Both the position numbers and the translations under genes were made by a program. Shown here piece after piece: positions 30,906-39,939 of a stretch of 64,000 bases of DNA (positions within the stretch are counted from its first letter, which is position 1; each line of letters starts with the position of its first letter). Source of the DNA: Tupaia tana (taxonomy: Eukaryota; Chordata; Mammalia; Scandentia; Tupaiidae); NCBI GenBank assembly GCA_026018925.1, contig JAKSZU010000002.1:153696495-153760494 (forward strand), written 5' to 3'. The notes under the pieces were generated by a model. That model was given only the letters and a program-made list of their open reading frames with translations, ran no database searches and had not been told where the DNA came from.

Positions 30906-31276
30906 CCATAGAAAATAATGTCTAAACCTGCTGCATATAAATATTTTATCAGTTTTCTTTATTCTTAAATTTTGCATCCACTTTACCTCTTTAGAGATTC
31001 TTTAGAGAATGAACCATTGGAAAACTGATCACTAACTTGATACCAGAGTTCAGTGTCAGTGGGCCAGTGAACAGACTGGCGGCGATGGTTTTACCTCCGG
31101 ATTAAGAACGATTAGCTCTCCTTTGGAGCCAAATACAGTTCAATGGGAGTTCAAAAAGAATCAAGAGTCTTGTGGCTATGTACTTGGTGAACAATCTCCT
31201 TTTGTTGACCACAGTTCCCTGATCTAGAAGAAAATGGTCACTCTGAGAATGTGTACTTTTGGGGAAAAAACAATCT
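30906..31276. other. Unique sequence, nothing identified
   Basis: No gene or repeat recognised. Confidence 0.5.
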
Positions 31277-31550
31277 TACTTTCCTCCCCATATTGTTTTT
31301 GTTTTTGTTTTAGTTTTTTGCTATAGGACACACATGCTCACCAGAGACAGAGAGAGAAAGAGAAAAGTCACTTCCCCAGGGGGATGGCCATGCTGCAGTC
31401 CTTCCTCCTCCTCCTCTCAGGATCTTGGGCATACATGCACATGCGTCTGGTGTGACTTTCAAACCGCTGGGTTCGGAACTCGAACCATGGAGTTAGCCAT
31501 GCAGGATCCCATGCCTTAATTTCCATATCATGTGCTGGTCTACTTTCCTC
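31277..31550 (-). mobile_element. SINE-A with 10-bp TSD
   Basis: Body about 31290-31540: (GTTTTT)n tail complement, TTTGCTATAGGACACACATG, CCCCAGGGGGATGGCC, GGTTCGGAACTCGAACC. TSD TACTTTCCTC at 31277-31286 and 31541-31550. Confidence 0.9.
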
Positions 31551-31682
31551 TCATTTTTAAGAAAGCATCTAGTATGATAAATAGCAAATAAGAGGAATCA
31601 CTTTTCTGATAAATTTTATTTCACAGATAACTCTTAACATGCGAGGTGAAAATGTACCCAGATCATTTCAACTAAGCAAAAA

Positions 31683-32206
31683 GGGCCGGCCAGTGGCATT
31701 GGAGTTAGGGCAGCTGGATCCCACATGACCAACTATGTTTTTGTTTGTTTGTTTGTTTTGTTTTGTTTTTGAGAGACATTTTTACCATAGGCCACATGTG
31801 CTTGCCAGAGAGACAGAAAGAGACAGAGAGACAGAAAGTGAGAAATCACTCCCCAGAGGGGGGTGGCTACACCACAATCCCCTCCATTCTCCTATTGGGA
31901 TTCTGGGCATGCACGCACAGGCGCCCGGTGTGAGTTTCAGGCTGCCTGGTTCAGGACTCAAACTGCGGTCAACCATGTGGGAGTCCAGTACCTTAACCAC
32001 TACACCACCTGCTGGCCATGACTATGTGCTTTGAGTACTAGTCCTGGTGGCTTGAGAAACATGCTGGGCACATGTGTCTTATGTGTCCAAAATCCTGAAA
32101 GGAGGGAGAGATGAGGAGATGGGATTGTGGTGTAACTATTTGCCATGGGGCTGCTTCCCCCCACCTGTCTCCATCCTGCAAGTTCACATGCTCTCTGGCA
32201 AATTAA
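31683..32206 (+). mobile_element. SINE-B interrupted by SINE-A
   Basis: First part 31683-31737 (GGGCCGGCCAGTGGCATTGG, GGCAGCTGGATCCCACATG); second part 32020-32206 (GTCCTGGTGGCTTGAGAAAC, CCTGAAAGGAGGGAGAGATG, GGCTGCTTCCCCCC, CTCTGGCAAATT). The break falls in the anticodon-arm region. Confidence 0.85.
31738..32019 (-). mobile_element. SINE-A nested in SINE-B
   Basis: (GTTT)n tail complement, GAGAGACATTTTTACCATAGG, CCCCAGAGGGGGGTGG, GGTTCAGGACTCAAACTGC, CCACCTGCTGGCC. A short TSD-like CTATGT is on both sides (31733 and 32022). Confidence 0.88.
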
Positions 32207-32213
32207 AAAAAAA

Positions 32214-32474
32214 GAGGGACTAGTAGATAGCGTAATGATTACATCACTGGACACCTACGTGGTTGACCACAGTGTGAGTCCCCGACCTGGTGGCTTACAA
32301 CTTATGCCGGGAGCATGTGCATGCTTGCCCAAAATCCCAAGAGGAGAATGGAGGAGAGGGGATTGCGGTGTGACCATCTACCTGGAGGGTGATTTCTCAC
32401 TTTCTGTCTCTCTACCACTGTCGCTCTGATGAGCACATGTGCCCTATAGCAAAAGTCTCTCTAAAACTAAAAAA
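32214..32474 (+). mobile_element. SINE-A
   Basis: AGGGACTAGTAGATAGCG head, TGTGAGTCCCCGACC, GAGGAGAATGGAGGAGAGG, CT stretch, ATGTGCCCTATAGCAAAAG, A tail. Follows the SINE-B tail directly. Confidence 0.9.
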
Positions 32475-32554
32475 GCAATTCCAAGAAGCATCCTAAAGGT
32501 GTTCACTTTTTAATACTGGCCTTTCCTGGCTTTGTCCACCTGTTGTTGTGACAA

Positions 32555-32660
32555 TTTCTCTTCACTAGCACGAGCAAGCCCTTCTGTGTCAGGCGCTGTA
32601 GTACATACACGACACAGAAGTCCTTGTCCACTGGAGCTCATCCAGGTCTATTTATACTGT
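32555..32660 (+). mobile_element. Possible L2 or MIR3 3'-end scrap
   Basis: TCAGGCGCTGTAGTACATAC and AGTCCTTGTCCACTGGAGCTC resemble the conserved 3' end shared by L2 and MIR (CCAGGCACTGTGCTAGG to CAGTCCCTGCCCTCATGGAG). Weak but ordered. Confidence 0.45.
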
Positions 32661-33001
32661 GTATCTGAAATTAACGTGTCCAGTTCATGAATACGTGATG
32701 CTGCATAAACAAAACGTGACCATCTGAAATGTGAAACTCTGTATTCATAAATGTATCTTCATATTTCGTTCTTAAGTAGGTAGTGAATTTTCATATATAT
32801 ATGTGTGTGTACACACACACACACACACACATTATTGGATGATAATAAAATGTGGCAGGTGGCAAAGTAGGATTCTTCTCATCTAAACAGATATCATTTT
32901 AAGTTGCATTGAAAATTAGCATATTTTTCAAAATTAATGTTTAGCGAACTCTTCAAAACTGTTTATGAAAAAGTCATTTTAATAAGTATCATTATATTAC
33001 A
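32661..33001. other. Unique sequence with an alternating AT/GT/AC run
   Basis: A simple repeat at 32793-32830 passes from (AT)n to (GT)n to (AC)n and can fold on itself. Otherwise nothing is seen. Confidence 0.6.
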
Positions 33002-33263
33002 TTGCTGTGCTCTTTTCTTTCTTTATTCATGATAAAGACACAACCACTCACACACACGGGAGGGAGAGAGATAGACACCCTGCATGGGCTTGGTCCTGCC
33101 ATGACTGCCTCTGTCCTCTAGCCCATCAGAACTTGGGCACATACCGAGCATGTTTCTAAGGGACCGGGATGGGGATTCGAACTGCAGTAGCCTTGTAGGA
33201 TCCAGCTTCTCCTAAGTAGCACTTTCCCTCTGTCCCATAGAGCAAGCCGTTTGCTGTGCTCTT
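33002..33263 (-). mobile_element. SINE-E with perfect 13-bp TSD
   Basis: Insert 33015-33250. TSD TTGCTGTGCTCTT is identical at 33002-33014 and 33251-33263. Contains a GA stretch, GACACCCTGCATGGGC, AGAACTTGGGCACATACC and GGGATTCGAACTGCAG (B-box complement). Diverged from SINE-A/B, and it has no TGCTGGTCCC head complement. Confidence 0.82.
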
Positions 33264-33600
33264 AAAAGCCTACTGATAGCTCTTAATACTTTCCCCCCTA
33301 CTCATGGTTTCCAGCTCAGTGTCTAAATCTTTCAGAGAATAGACACTACAGAATATTCCTAACTAAGTACCAAAAGCAGCCTTTCTTTCCATCCGTGTGC
33401 TGTGGAAGAGGAAAGGAATTTCAGCGGTCCAGAGTCAGCGCTAGGTTACAGAAGCAGCTCGTTAGGGATAATCTCAGCAGACTCTTCAGTTGTATCCTAG
33501 ATTTTAAAAGTCAGTTCTTAAGTGATCAATGACTTCAGGACATTTGTGAAATGAGAAGTACTTTCTATCAGCCCAAGGGCATGCTGTCTGAATAAGGGAA
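33264..33600. other. Unique sequence, nothing identified
   Basis: No gene or repeat recognised. Confidence 0.5.
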
Positions 33601-33655
33601 TTAACATTCTTCTTCTTTTTTTTTTATAATTGCCAGGGGGCATGTACTCTCAGCC

Positions 33656-33699
<44 letters not shown>

Positions 33700-33912
33700 A
33701 GAGAGAGAGAGAGAGAGAGAGAAGCCTCTAATGGGACATGGTCACACTGCAATCACTTCTCCATTTCTCCGTCATACAGAGGTTTCAGGCATGTACACAC
33801 ACACACACACACCTGGTGTGTCTCTCAAGCCATGGGACCAAAATTCAAGGTGTGGTAGGCCATGCATGATCCAGCTCCCTTAACCACTAGGCTACGGAAG
33901 TCAACATTCTTT
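33601..33912 (-). mobile_element. SINE-B with long (GA)n
   Basis: Body about 33613-33899: TTATAATTGCCAGGGGGCATG, a GA run, TAATGGGACATGGTCACAC, (CA)n, CCCTTAACCACTAGGCTACGG. TSD TTAACATTCTTCTT / TCAACATTCTTTTT around 33601 and 33901. Confidence 0.86.
33660..33722 (+). repeat. (GA)n microsatellite
   Basis: About 60 bp of GA with one GGGAGGGA interruption at 33692-33700, within the SINE-B GA stretch. Confidence 0.95.
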
Positions 33913-34094
33913 TTTTTTTTTTAATTTATTTTTAAATTTAATTCCATTTGCTATTATATATGTATTAGTTTTCCAGAGAGAGACAGAAAGAGAGCAAGAA
34001 GGGGTGAGAAAGCAAATTACCAGGTCCAGAACTCGAACCATGGCCAACTACGTGGGAGTCCACAGCCTTAACCACCATGCCACCTGCTGGCCCT
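33911..34094 (-). mobile_element. SINE-S
   Basis: TTAATTCCATTTGCTATTA, TTTTCCAGAGAGAGACAGAA, AGGTCCAGAACTCGAACC, ATGCCACCTGCTGGCCC. It lies between two other minus-strand SINEs, sharing its left edge with the target of the previous one. Confidence 0.87.
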
Positions 34095-34399
34095 GAAATC
34101 GACACTCTTTTTTTTTTTTTTTTTTTTTTTTTGAGAGATTTTCGCTATAAGGCGCGTGCGCTCGCCAGATAGACAGAGAGAGACATAGAGACAGAAAGCG
34201 AGAAATCACCCCCCAGGGGGGATGGTCACGCAGCAATCCCTTCTCCTCCATTCTCCTCTCGGGATCTTGGGCACGCACGCACACGCGCCCGGCGTGAGTT
34301 TTAAGCCACCGGGTCCGGGACGCGAACCGCGGTCGACTATGTGGGAGTCCAGCGACACAGCCATTACGCTAACTGCTGGTTCCCGAAATCGACACTCTT
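34095..34399 (-). mobile_element. SINE-A, near-consensus and CpG-rich, perfect 15-bp TSD
   Basis: Body 34110-34384. TSD GAAATCGACACTCTT is identical at 34095-34109 and 34385-34399. CpGs are kept almost throughout (AAGGCGCGTGCGCTCGCC, CACGCGCCCGGCGTG, GACGCGAACCGCGGTCGAC). Minus-strand A-box-like TAGCGTAATGGCTG and B-box GGTTCGCGTCC. Likely one of the youngest insertions here and a good stand-in for the family consensus. Confidence 0.96.
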
Positions 34400-34751
34400 A
34401 ACATTAAAATATTTCATTTGTTTTACATGGGGAGGCCATCTACAGGTACGACCAGCTGTACAAATGCAGGCAGTAAAGCATGAGTCCATAGATTTCATTG
34501 TCTTTTCCTGTGAAACAATCCACATTTCTGAGTCACCTAGCTACTCAAGTATCTCGTAATAAGCCCTAAAGTGTGTAGTCCTGCCCCCTTTGAGGGCAGC
34601 TATTGGTACGCATCCAGTAGACGAAGGCAAAGCTACCCGTAGTTTACTTGTAGAGCCGCCGTGGTTATCATGTAAGTGAGAATCAGGACTTTGAATTCTA
34701 GTGTGTCTGTGTGGGAGTGTGGACGCTCACCGGTCTGTGTTAATAGACTGA
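34400..34751. other. Unique sequence, nothing identified
   Basis: No gene or repeat recognised. Confidence 0.5.
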
Positions 34752-34801
34752 GTTACTTCGTTTTTCTGTTTTGCTTTGTTTTGGGTTACATCTTATCCCA
34801 G

Positions 34802-35310
34802 TGCTAGTTCCTCTCAGGACAAAGTTAACGTAACCACTGAAGCAGTGAATAGCGATAGTGTAATAAGAAATAAAACCCCACATCGCCCGCCTCCTCGAAA
34901 TCTGAGAAATAAGAGCCTCGTGTCATCAGCCTGGAAACGAGCAAAGACCATTCACAACCTCTAACCACAGCAGAAAGTTTAAAGGAAGAAGCAGAAGTGT
35001 AAGCGCTCCCCAGGGAGGAACTGCTGTGATTTGGAAACGGTGCAAGGCTTTATCGGTAGTTTATGTTTGTATATGTAGGATCAAACTGTCAGGGTCAAAA
35101 CCAATTTTTAAATGTCCTAAAACAGTGAGAAAATGGCCAAGAAGCAAGAATAGCAGCAACGTGACATCACTTGTATGTTTTCAATCACTTTCAATACTTA
35201 AAAGAAGAGTTTAATGAGATACTATAATTAAAATCAAGATGATTTAAATGTTGGGATATCTCTCTGAATCATTCTGTTGAAAGAAACTAATAAAGCATCA
35301 CACGAACGTA
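34802..35310 (+). other. Candidate terminal exon with 3' UTR (unproven)
   Basis: A pyrimidine-rich run (34759-34784) leads to an acceptor-like TTATCCCAG ending at 34801. The frame open from 34752 continues for about 54 codons to TAA at 34962-34964. The peptide is polar and basic (S, N, K, R, with a PHRPPPR patch and a C-terminal WKRAKTIHNL), unlike the repeat-derived frames nearby. An AATAAA poly(A) signal follows at 35289-35294. No family recognised. A frame of this length also arises by chance, so this is a prediction to test. Confidence 0.25.
35289..35294 (+). promoter_or_regulatory. AATAAA poly(A) signal
   Basis: A canonical hexamer about 325 bp after the stop codon at 34962, upstream of the next SINE. 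Supports the terminal-exon idea only weakly, since the hexamer is common in AT-rich DNA. Confidence 0.3.
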
Positions 35311-35325
35311 TCCTTTCAAAAATAC

Positions 35326-35607
35326 AGGGCCAGCAATGGCATGGTAATTAAGGCTGCTAGATTCCACATGACCACCTGCACAGTTCAAGTCCTGGATCCA
35401 GGGAAGTCCTTGAAAAACATGCCACACAAGTGTGTGTATATGTGTGTGCCTAAAATCCCAAAAGGAGGGAGAGATAGAGGACAAGGGTGTGACCGTGCCC
35501 CGTGGGAGGGAAATTTCTCATTTTCCTTCTCTCTTCCCCCATCTCTCTGGAGAACACATGTGTCCTCTGGCAAGTTAAGTGAATGAATAAATAAATGAAT
35601 GAATGAA
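35326..35607 (+). mobile_element. SINE-B
   Basis: GGGCCAGCAATGGCATGG, AGTTCAAGTCCTGG (B-box), CCCAAAAGGAGGGAGAGATAG, CCCCGTGGGAGGG hairpin, CTCTGGCAAGTT, and an (AATG)n tail at 35580-35606. Confidence 0.86.
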
Positions 35608-35866
35608 GGGCTGACCCAGTAGCCTCATAGTTCCAGATGACTGACCACAGTTCAAATCCTGGCCCCGTCAATTTGAGGAAAATGCAAGGCACATGCTTGT
35701 GCTTGTCTGAACTCCTGACAAGTCAGAGACATGGATGAAAAGGGGCTTTAGTGTGACTATCCCCCACTGGGGGTGGCTTTCTCCCTCTCTCTCTCTCTCT
35801 CTGTCTTTTTGTCTCTCTCTAATGAGTGCATGTGCCCTCTGGCAATTAAAAAAAATATATGCAAAT
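35608..35866 (+). mobile_element. SINE-B, tandem with the previous copy
   Basis: GGGCTGACCCAGTAGCCTC, AGTTCAAATCCTGGCCCC, CCTGACAAGTCAGAGACATGG, CCCCCACTGGGGGTGGC hairpin, (CT)n, TCTGGCAATTAAAAA. Confidence 0.86.
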
Positions 35867-35984
35867 AGAGGAAGAGAGAGAATAAAATTATGACTTTGAT
35901 AAAAGTATGTTGATGTAATTCTTATATAATAAAATGAAATGGGTGAATATAATATATTGTATAATAACTAATATGTGGCATATA

Positions 35985-36055
35985 TTGTGTTGTCAGAAAA
36001 GTCATGACATGTTTTTCTATGCAAAACACACACTAACTTTCCTGATGGCCTGATA
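35985..36055. mobile_element. mariner-type MITE, diverged
   Basis: TTGTGTTGTCAGAAAAGTCA and ATGACATGTTTTTCTATGC on the left match the MITE at 46361. The right end CTAACTTTCCTGATGGCCTG is a mutated inverted copy of the left end. Confidence 0.7.
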
Positions 36056-36340
36056 AATTATCATTAGAAATTTAATTCATAGTTTATTCAATAAACTATA
36101 TTTTGATAAGTAATTGAAGTATTATGACTGCATTATGAATAATTCTCGTATGACACTTGAATGCTCTGAGTACCTTTGCAGTTCATTCAAATCCAGATTA
36201 AATAAGTTGGGATAAATGAGAAAGAGGAATTCTCTACAGGCCTCTGTCAAGAGTAAAAGGAAGATAATCTCATTTCCTATAAATAATAAAAGCATCTACT
36301 AATCATCTCAAAGCAACATAAAAGTTAACTTTAAAAAATA
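36056..36340. other. Unique AT-rich sequence
   Basis: Nothing recognised. Confidence 0.5.
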
Positions 36341-36856
36341 GGGCTGGCCCAGTACCCTCTTACTGGTTAAAGGATCCCATATGGCCGAACACAGTTTGAA
36401 TCCTGGCCCTAGAGGCTTGAGAAACACCAGATATGTGCATATGCATGCCCCGAATGCAGACAGGATGGAGAGATGAAGAAGGGAGGGACCAGCAGTTGGC
36501 ACAATGGTTATGTCACTGGACTCCCACATAGTCGACTGTGGTTTGAGTCCTGTACTTGGTGGTTTAAAACTCATGCCAGGTGCGTGTGCGTTCATGCCCA
36601 AAATCCCAAGAAGAGAATGGAGGAGAAGAGATTGTAGCATGGCCATCCCCCCTGGGGGGTGATTTCTTACTTCCTGTTTTTCTGTCTCTCTCTGTCTTTC
36701 CAGTGAGCGCACACACCTATAACAAAAATTTCTCTAAAAAAAAAGATGAGAGGGCAGCATGAGCGTGCCCTATGGTGGAATGCTTTCTCCCTCTCCCTTC
36801 ATCTCTGTCTCTCTCTGACAAGCATACATGCCCTCTAACAACTGGGGGGAAAAAAT
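36341..36856 (+). mobile_element. SINE-B interrupted by SINE-A
   Basis: First part 36341-36484 (GGGCTGGCCCAGTACCCTC, GTTTGAATCCTGGCCCTAG, GACAGGATGGAGAGATGAAG); second part 36755-36856 (GCATGAGCGTGCCCTATGG, CTTTCTCCCTCTCCC, CCCTCTAACAACT). With the insert removed it is one complete element. Confidence 0.87.
36485..36744 (+). mobile_element. SINE-A nested in SINE-B
   Basis: GGGACCAGCAGTTGGC to ACAAAAATTTCTCT(A)n. TSD GATGAAGAAGGG / GATGAGAGGG on the two sides. Confidence 0.9.
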
Positions 36857-36873
36857 AGACCTTAAGCCGATTA

Positions 36874-36893
36874 TTTGTGTGTGTGTGTGTGCA
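36874..36893 (+). repeat. (GT)n microsatellite
   Basis: A short GT run next to the composite SINE that follows. Confidence 0.9.
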
Positions 36894-36899
36894 CACGTG

Positions 36900-37195
36900 G
36901 GCATGCTGTGTTTTTTAGATAGAGTGTCACTGTGTCATCATCCTGCCTCAGGTTCCTGGCTGGGCCACAGGACTGAACCACCACACTTGGCCCTTTCAGA
37001 CAGGGTCTTGCTCTGTTACCCACCCTGGTCACGAACTCAGTCCTCCGATGGCCTCCTGGGTACCCAATACTACAGACATGAGCCAGGGCAGCTGGCTTTT
37101 TAGGGTGGGCTGGGAATCCCACCCAGGCCTCCCATGTGGCCTCAGCCTGCCAAGCAGAGGTATCCAGTGTGGCTCTAGCTGGACCTGACATGGGA
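36900..37195 (-). mobile_element. Composite SINE: tRNA-like head plus two 7SL-like units
   Basis: Read on the minus strand: head (37195-37100) with GGCTGAGGCCACATGGGAGG and GGGTGGGATTCCCAGCCC; then an Alu-like unit (about 37100-36992) with TGGCTCATGTCTGTAGTA, CCAGGAGGCCATCGGAGGAC, TTCGTGACCAGGGTGGGTAA and CAGAGCAAGACCCTGTCTG; then a second unit (about 36991-36912) with GCCAAGTGTGGTGGTTCAG, CCAGGAACCTGAGGCAGG and CACAGTGACACTCTATCTAA ending in AAAAAA. Both units follow the left-monomer layout of 7SL-derived SINEs; the second lacks part of its middle. The head is shared with SINE-C. Confidence 0.78.
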
Positions 37196-38233
37196 TTCTG
37201 AGGCTTAATAGAAAAGCAACAGGATGTTACCTAGAACAGTAAAACTATCAGCAAGGACAGCCTCACCCGGTCTTGATCAGCAAGTCAAACACCCCAAAGA
37301 ATAGTCAGAGCCCAAGCCCAGGTGTGTCTGCAACTGGGGAATCGTGTACTTACCAGCTCAGGTTCTTAAGTTTGTAGGCCACGGTATCTGTTACTACTTG
37401 GAACTTCTAGCACCTTTGCGGTTACCCAAAATAGAGCTTGGTGCAGAAATCCAGCATGGCGTCTCGGTAGTGTGTTCAAATGTGTGCACGTCTTTTCAAG
37501 GAGGCCAAGTAGACAGATCGTAATCAGAAACATGAAAACAGAGTTCAAGTTACAGAAGGCTGGGGCCACAGCAATTTATAGCTCAAGTCTGGCCGCAAGT
37601 GATGGGCACCACTTGAAGCCTTTCCGGTCCCTTCTTCTCTTACCCCACATGGTATATGCGAATCTAATGGCAACCTGGATTTCATCCTCTTTATCTGTCC
37701 TTGAGGTAGGATTCATTACAGGGTATAATTTTAAAATTTGCCATATATGAGTGTACCCCAATATCATGCCACAAAATGAATGTAGCTGCACCTTTCTCTT
37801 TCTCAGAAGAGTTTTTCTAAGCCAGCCTTACATTCACAAGGGGTAAATGATCTCTGAGAATGCTCTCATTTCTTCAGTCATTTTTCTAATGATCAGAAAC
37901 GGTGTGATTCTCTTTTGAGAACTAGCGAATTCTGAGATCACTTTACTGGAGTTTCTGTCTATGCCTCAACTAAAGTGTGCCAACTTTTAGACTTCCAAGT
38001 TCCAAAGTGTATTGGTTTTTCTCGTTAGGGCATAGCCTATTCATTTTTTTTCCCTGCTGAACCCATTCTCACTAAAATTATTGCAAATCTCATCTTCCCC
38101 ATTGTTTGTGTCTATTTTCTTTTCTCTATAAACACCGCTTTTTGTTGCTCGATTGAAGTGATCACCTGATAGTTGAGTCTATCCTGAGTAACGTGAACTG
38201 CTAATTTAGTTCACTGGGGGTTTGAGTAGCAAG

Positions 38234-38234
<1 letters not shown>
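37196..38234. other. Unique sequence, nothing identified
   Basis: About 1 kb without a recognised repeat. The frame 37472-37750 has no recognised domain. Confidence 0.5.

Positions 38235-38235
<1 letters not shown>

Positions 38236-38268
<33 letters not shown>
38236..38268 (+). repeat. (GT)n microsatellite
   Basis: About 16 perfect GT units. Confidence 0.97.
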
Positions 38269-38269
<1 letters not shown>

Positions 38270-38429
38270 CATTTTCTTTGGTTTGTTTAATGGACACAAA
38301 AAGACTGTTTCCAGGCAAACGACAGCAGCAGTCGGCACTGGAGCAGCCCGCGTGCTCCTAAGTACAGACCGGCAGGGCCCATGGAAATTCCGATCCAGCT
38401 CAGGTCTGGAAGATACTGGGGATGACACA

Positions 38430-38719
38430 TATGTCCTTTCTTTTCTTTCCCTTTTTTTTTTTTATTTTTATTTTTTTTATATATATTTTTGCTATAGGGC
38501 ACATGCACTCGCCAGAGAGACAGCAAGCAAGAAATCTCCCCCAAGGGGTATGGCCATGCTGCAATCCCTTCTCCGTTCTCCTCTTGGGATCTTGGGCATG
38601 CATACACATGCACCCAGCGTGAGTTTGAAGCCCCCGGGTCTGGAACTGGAACCGCTGTGGGCCATGTGGGAGTCCAACGTAATCGCTATGCCATCTGCTG
38701 GTCCCCGTGTTTGTCCTTT
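38430..38719 (-). mobile_element. SINE-A, short TSD
   Basis: T/A-rich tail complement, TTTTTGCTATAGGGCACATG, CTCCCCCAAGGGGTATGG, CCCGGGTCTGGAACTGGAACC, CATCTGCTGGTCCCC. The short sequence TGTCCTTTC lies on both sides (38431 and 38712). Confidence 0.88.
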
Positions 38720-39112
38720 CATTCCCAGTGAAGCAGTATCTCAAACCTCAGTCCTAGTAATATCTTTCCAGTAAACTTGTCTTCGGCACCCCAGTTTTCA
38801 AAATGTGAAGGGGGTGATTAGGTAGGCTTGGACATCTGCCTTCCAGTAATAGTTGAAAGTGAAATACAGGACACCAAAATTGGTCCTGAAAGTCTCCAGA
38901 CTATGTCATATCTAAGACATGCGGACAGGGACAAAGGGTCAGAACAACCCTCCCATTGGGGATTCGCCTCAGTGGATTTAGACATAACACGAACCGAGTC
39001 CCCAAGGTAGAAATACCTAGAATCAAGAAGAGACAGAATGCAAAGGATGGGATCAGGAGAAATGAGAAACCTGAGTTTTATGAAGACACTGCCATGAATT
39101 AAAAAAGAAATC
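38720..39112. other. Unique sequence, nothing identified
   Basis: No gene or repeat recognised; the frames on both strands here have no recognisable domains. Confidence 0.45.
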
Positions 39113-39440
39113 AGGCCTAACCATGATGGTATGATCAAGAAGGCTCTACTACATGGGAGCTGAGGCCACATGGGAGGCCCAAGTTTGGTTCCTGAGCTGG
39201 GTGTGGTAATGCGGGCCTGTGGTCCTAGCCAACTGGGAGGCTGGGGAAGGAGGGTGGTAATGGAGGATGGTAATGTCAAAAATCTCTCTCTTTCTCCCTC
39301 CTACATTTTCTCTCATGGAAAAAAAAAAAGGGAGAAAGAAGAAAAGGAGGGGGGAAGGAGAGAGAGGGAAAGAGAGAAAGGGAAAGGAAGAGAAGGAAGG
39401 AATGAAAGGAAAGGAGGAAAAGAAGAAGGGAGAGAAAAAG
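39113..39440 (+). mobile_element. SINE-C: tRNA-like head plus one 7SL-like unit
   Basis: Head with AACCATGATGGTATGATC, GAGGCCACATGGGAGGCCC and TTTGGTTCCTGAGC. Then GCTGGGTGTGGTAATGCGGG, CCTGTGGTCCTAGCCAACTG and GGAGGCTGGGGAAGGAGGG, which closely track the 5' end of 7SL/Alu (GCCGGGYGTGGTGGCNCRYG, CCTGTARTCCCAGCTACTYG, GGAGGCTGAGGCAGGAGG). A CT stretch and an A-rich tail expanded into a purine tract follow. Confidence 0.72.
39320..39440 (+). repeat. Purine-only tract
   Basis: About 120 bp of A and G only (with rare exceptions), from the tail of the preceding SINE. Potential triplex-forming sequence. Confidence 0.9.
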
Positions 39441-39800
39441 GAAACCAGGCAGAACTCACAAAATCATGGACCTAAGGTCATTACCATTTTTCTACAAAGT
39501 AAGAAAATATAGACAATATGTGGAAATAGCCCTATTCCCAGCTGCTATTTACGATTCCCTTAGGTAATATAATGATCAATGAGACAACCTTTCTCTGGCC
39601 CTGACAGCTTGTCTCCCTCCTAAATATGTTATGTGAGGAAAATGTTGTCTTTTATTTGCTTTTTACTTCAATTTGTTCCCCAGTATATCAGCTCAATTTG
39701 TCAATGCCTGTCTGTCTTAGCTATTTTCACTTAAACAAGTCAAACTGTATATTCATTATTGTTGTCATTTTGGAATTCTATTCAGGGTATCACTGTCTTA
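39441..39800. other. Unique sequence, nothing identified
   Basis: No gene or repeat recognised. Confidence 0.5.
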
Positions 39801-39804
39801 CATT

Positions 39805-39935
39805 ATCTGATATATACTTAGTACGTTCTAGCAGCTAGACACTTTGCTAGGAACTGGTTATATTTATGTATTTAAAGAGATTTCTGTCCTTAAGGAGCCT
39901 ATCGTCTAATAGAAAAAAGATAGATTAAATAGCAA
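39805..39935 (+). mobile_element. L2-type 3'-end fragment
   Basis: CTAGCAGCTAGACACTTTGC, TAGGAACTGG and CTGTCCTTAAGGAGCCTATC match the conserved L2 3' end (CCAGGCACTNTGCTAGG to CCTGCCCTCAAGGAGCTTAC). Confidence 0.6.
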
Positions 39936-39939
39936 CGAT

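Noticed and set aside
34110-34384. A functional tRNA gene
   Set aside because: A-box and B-box-like motifs are present, but the sequence does not fold as a full tRNA with paired acceptor ends, and it continues into SINE body, CT stretch and A tail. It is a SINE.
38241-38774. 177-codon open frame
   Set aside because: It starts in a (GT)n microsatellite that encodes VCVCVC and goes through a minus-strand SINE-A.
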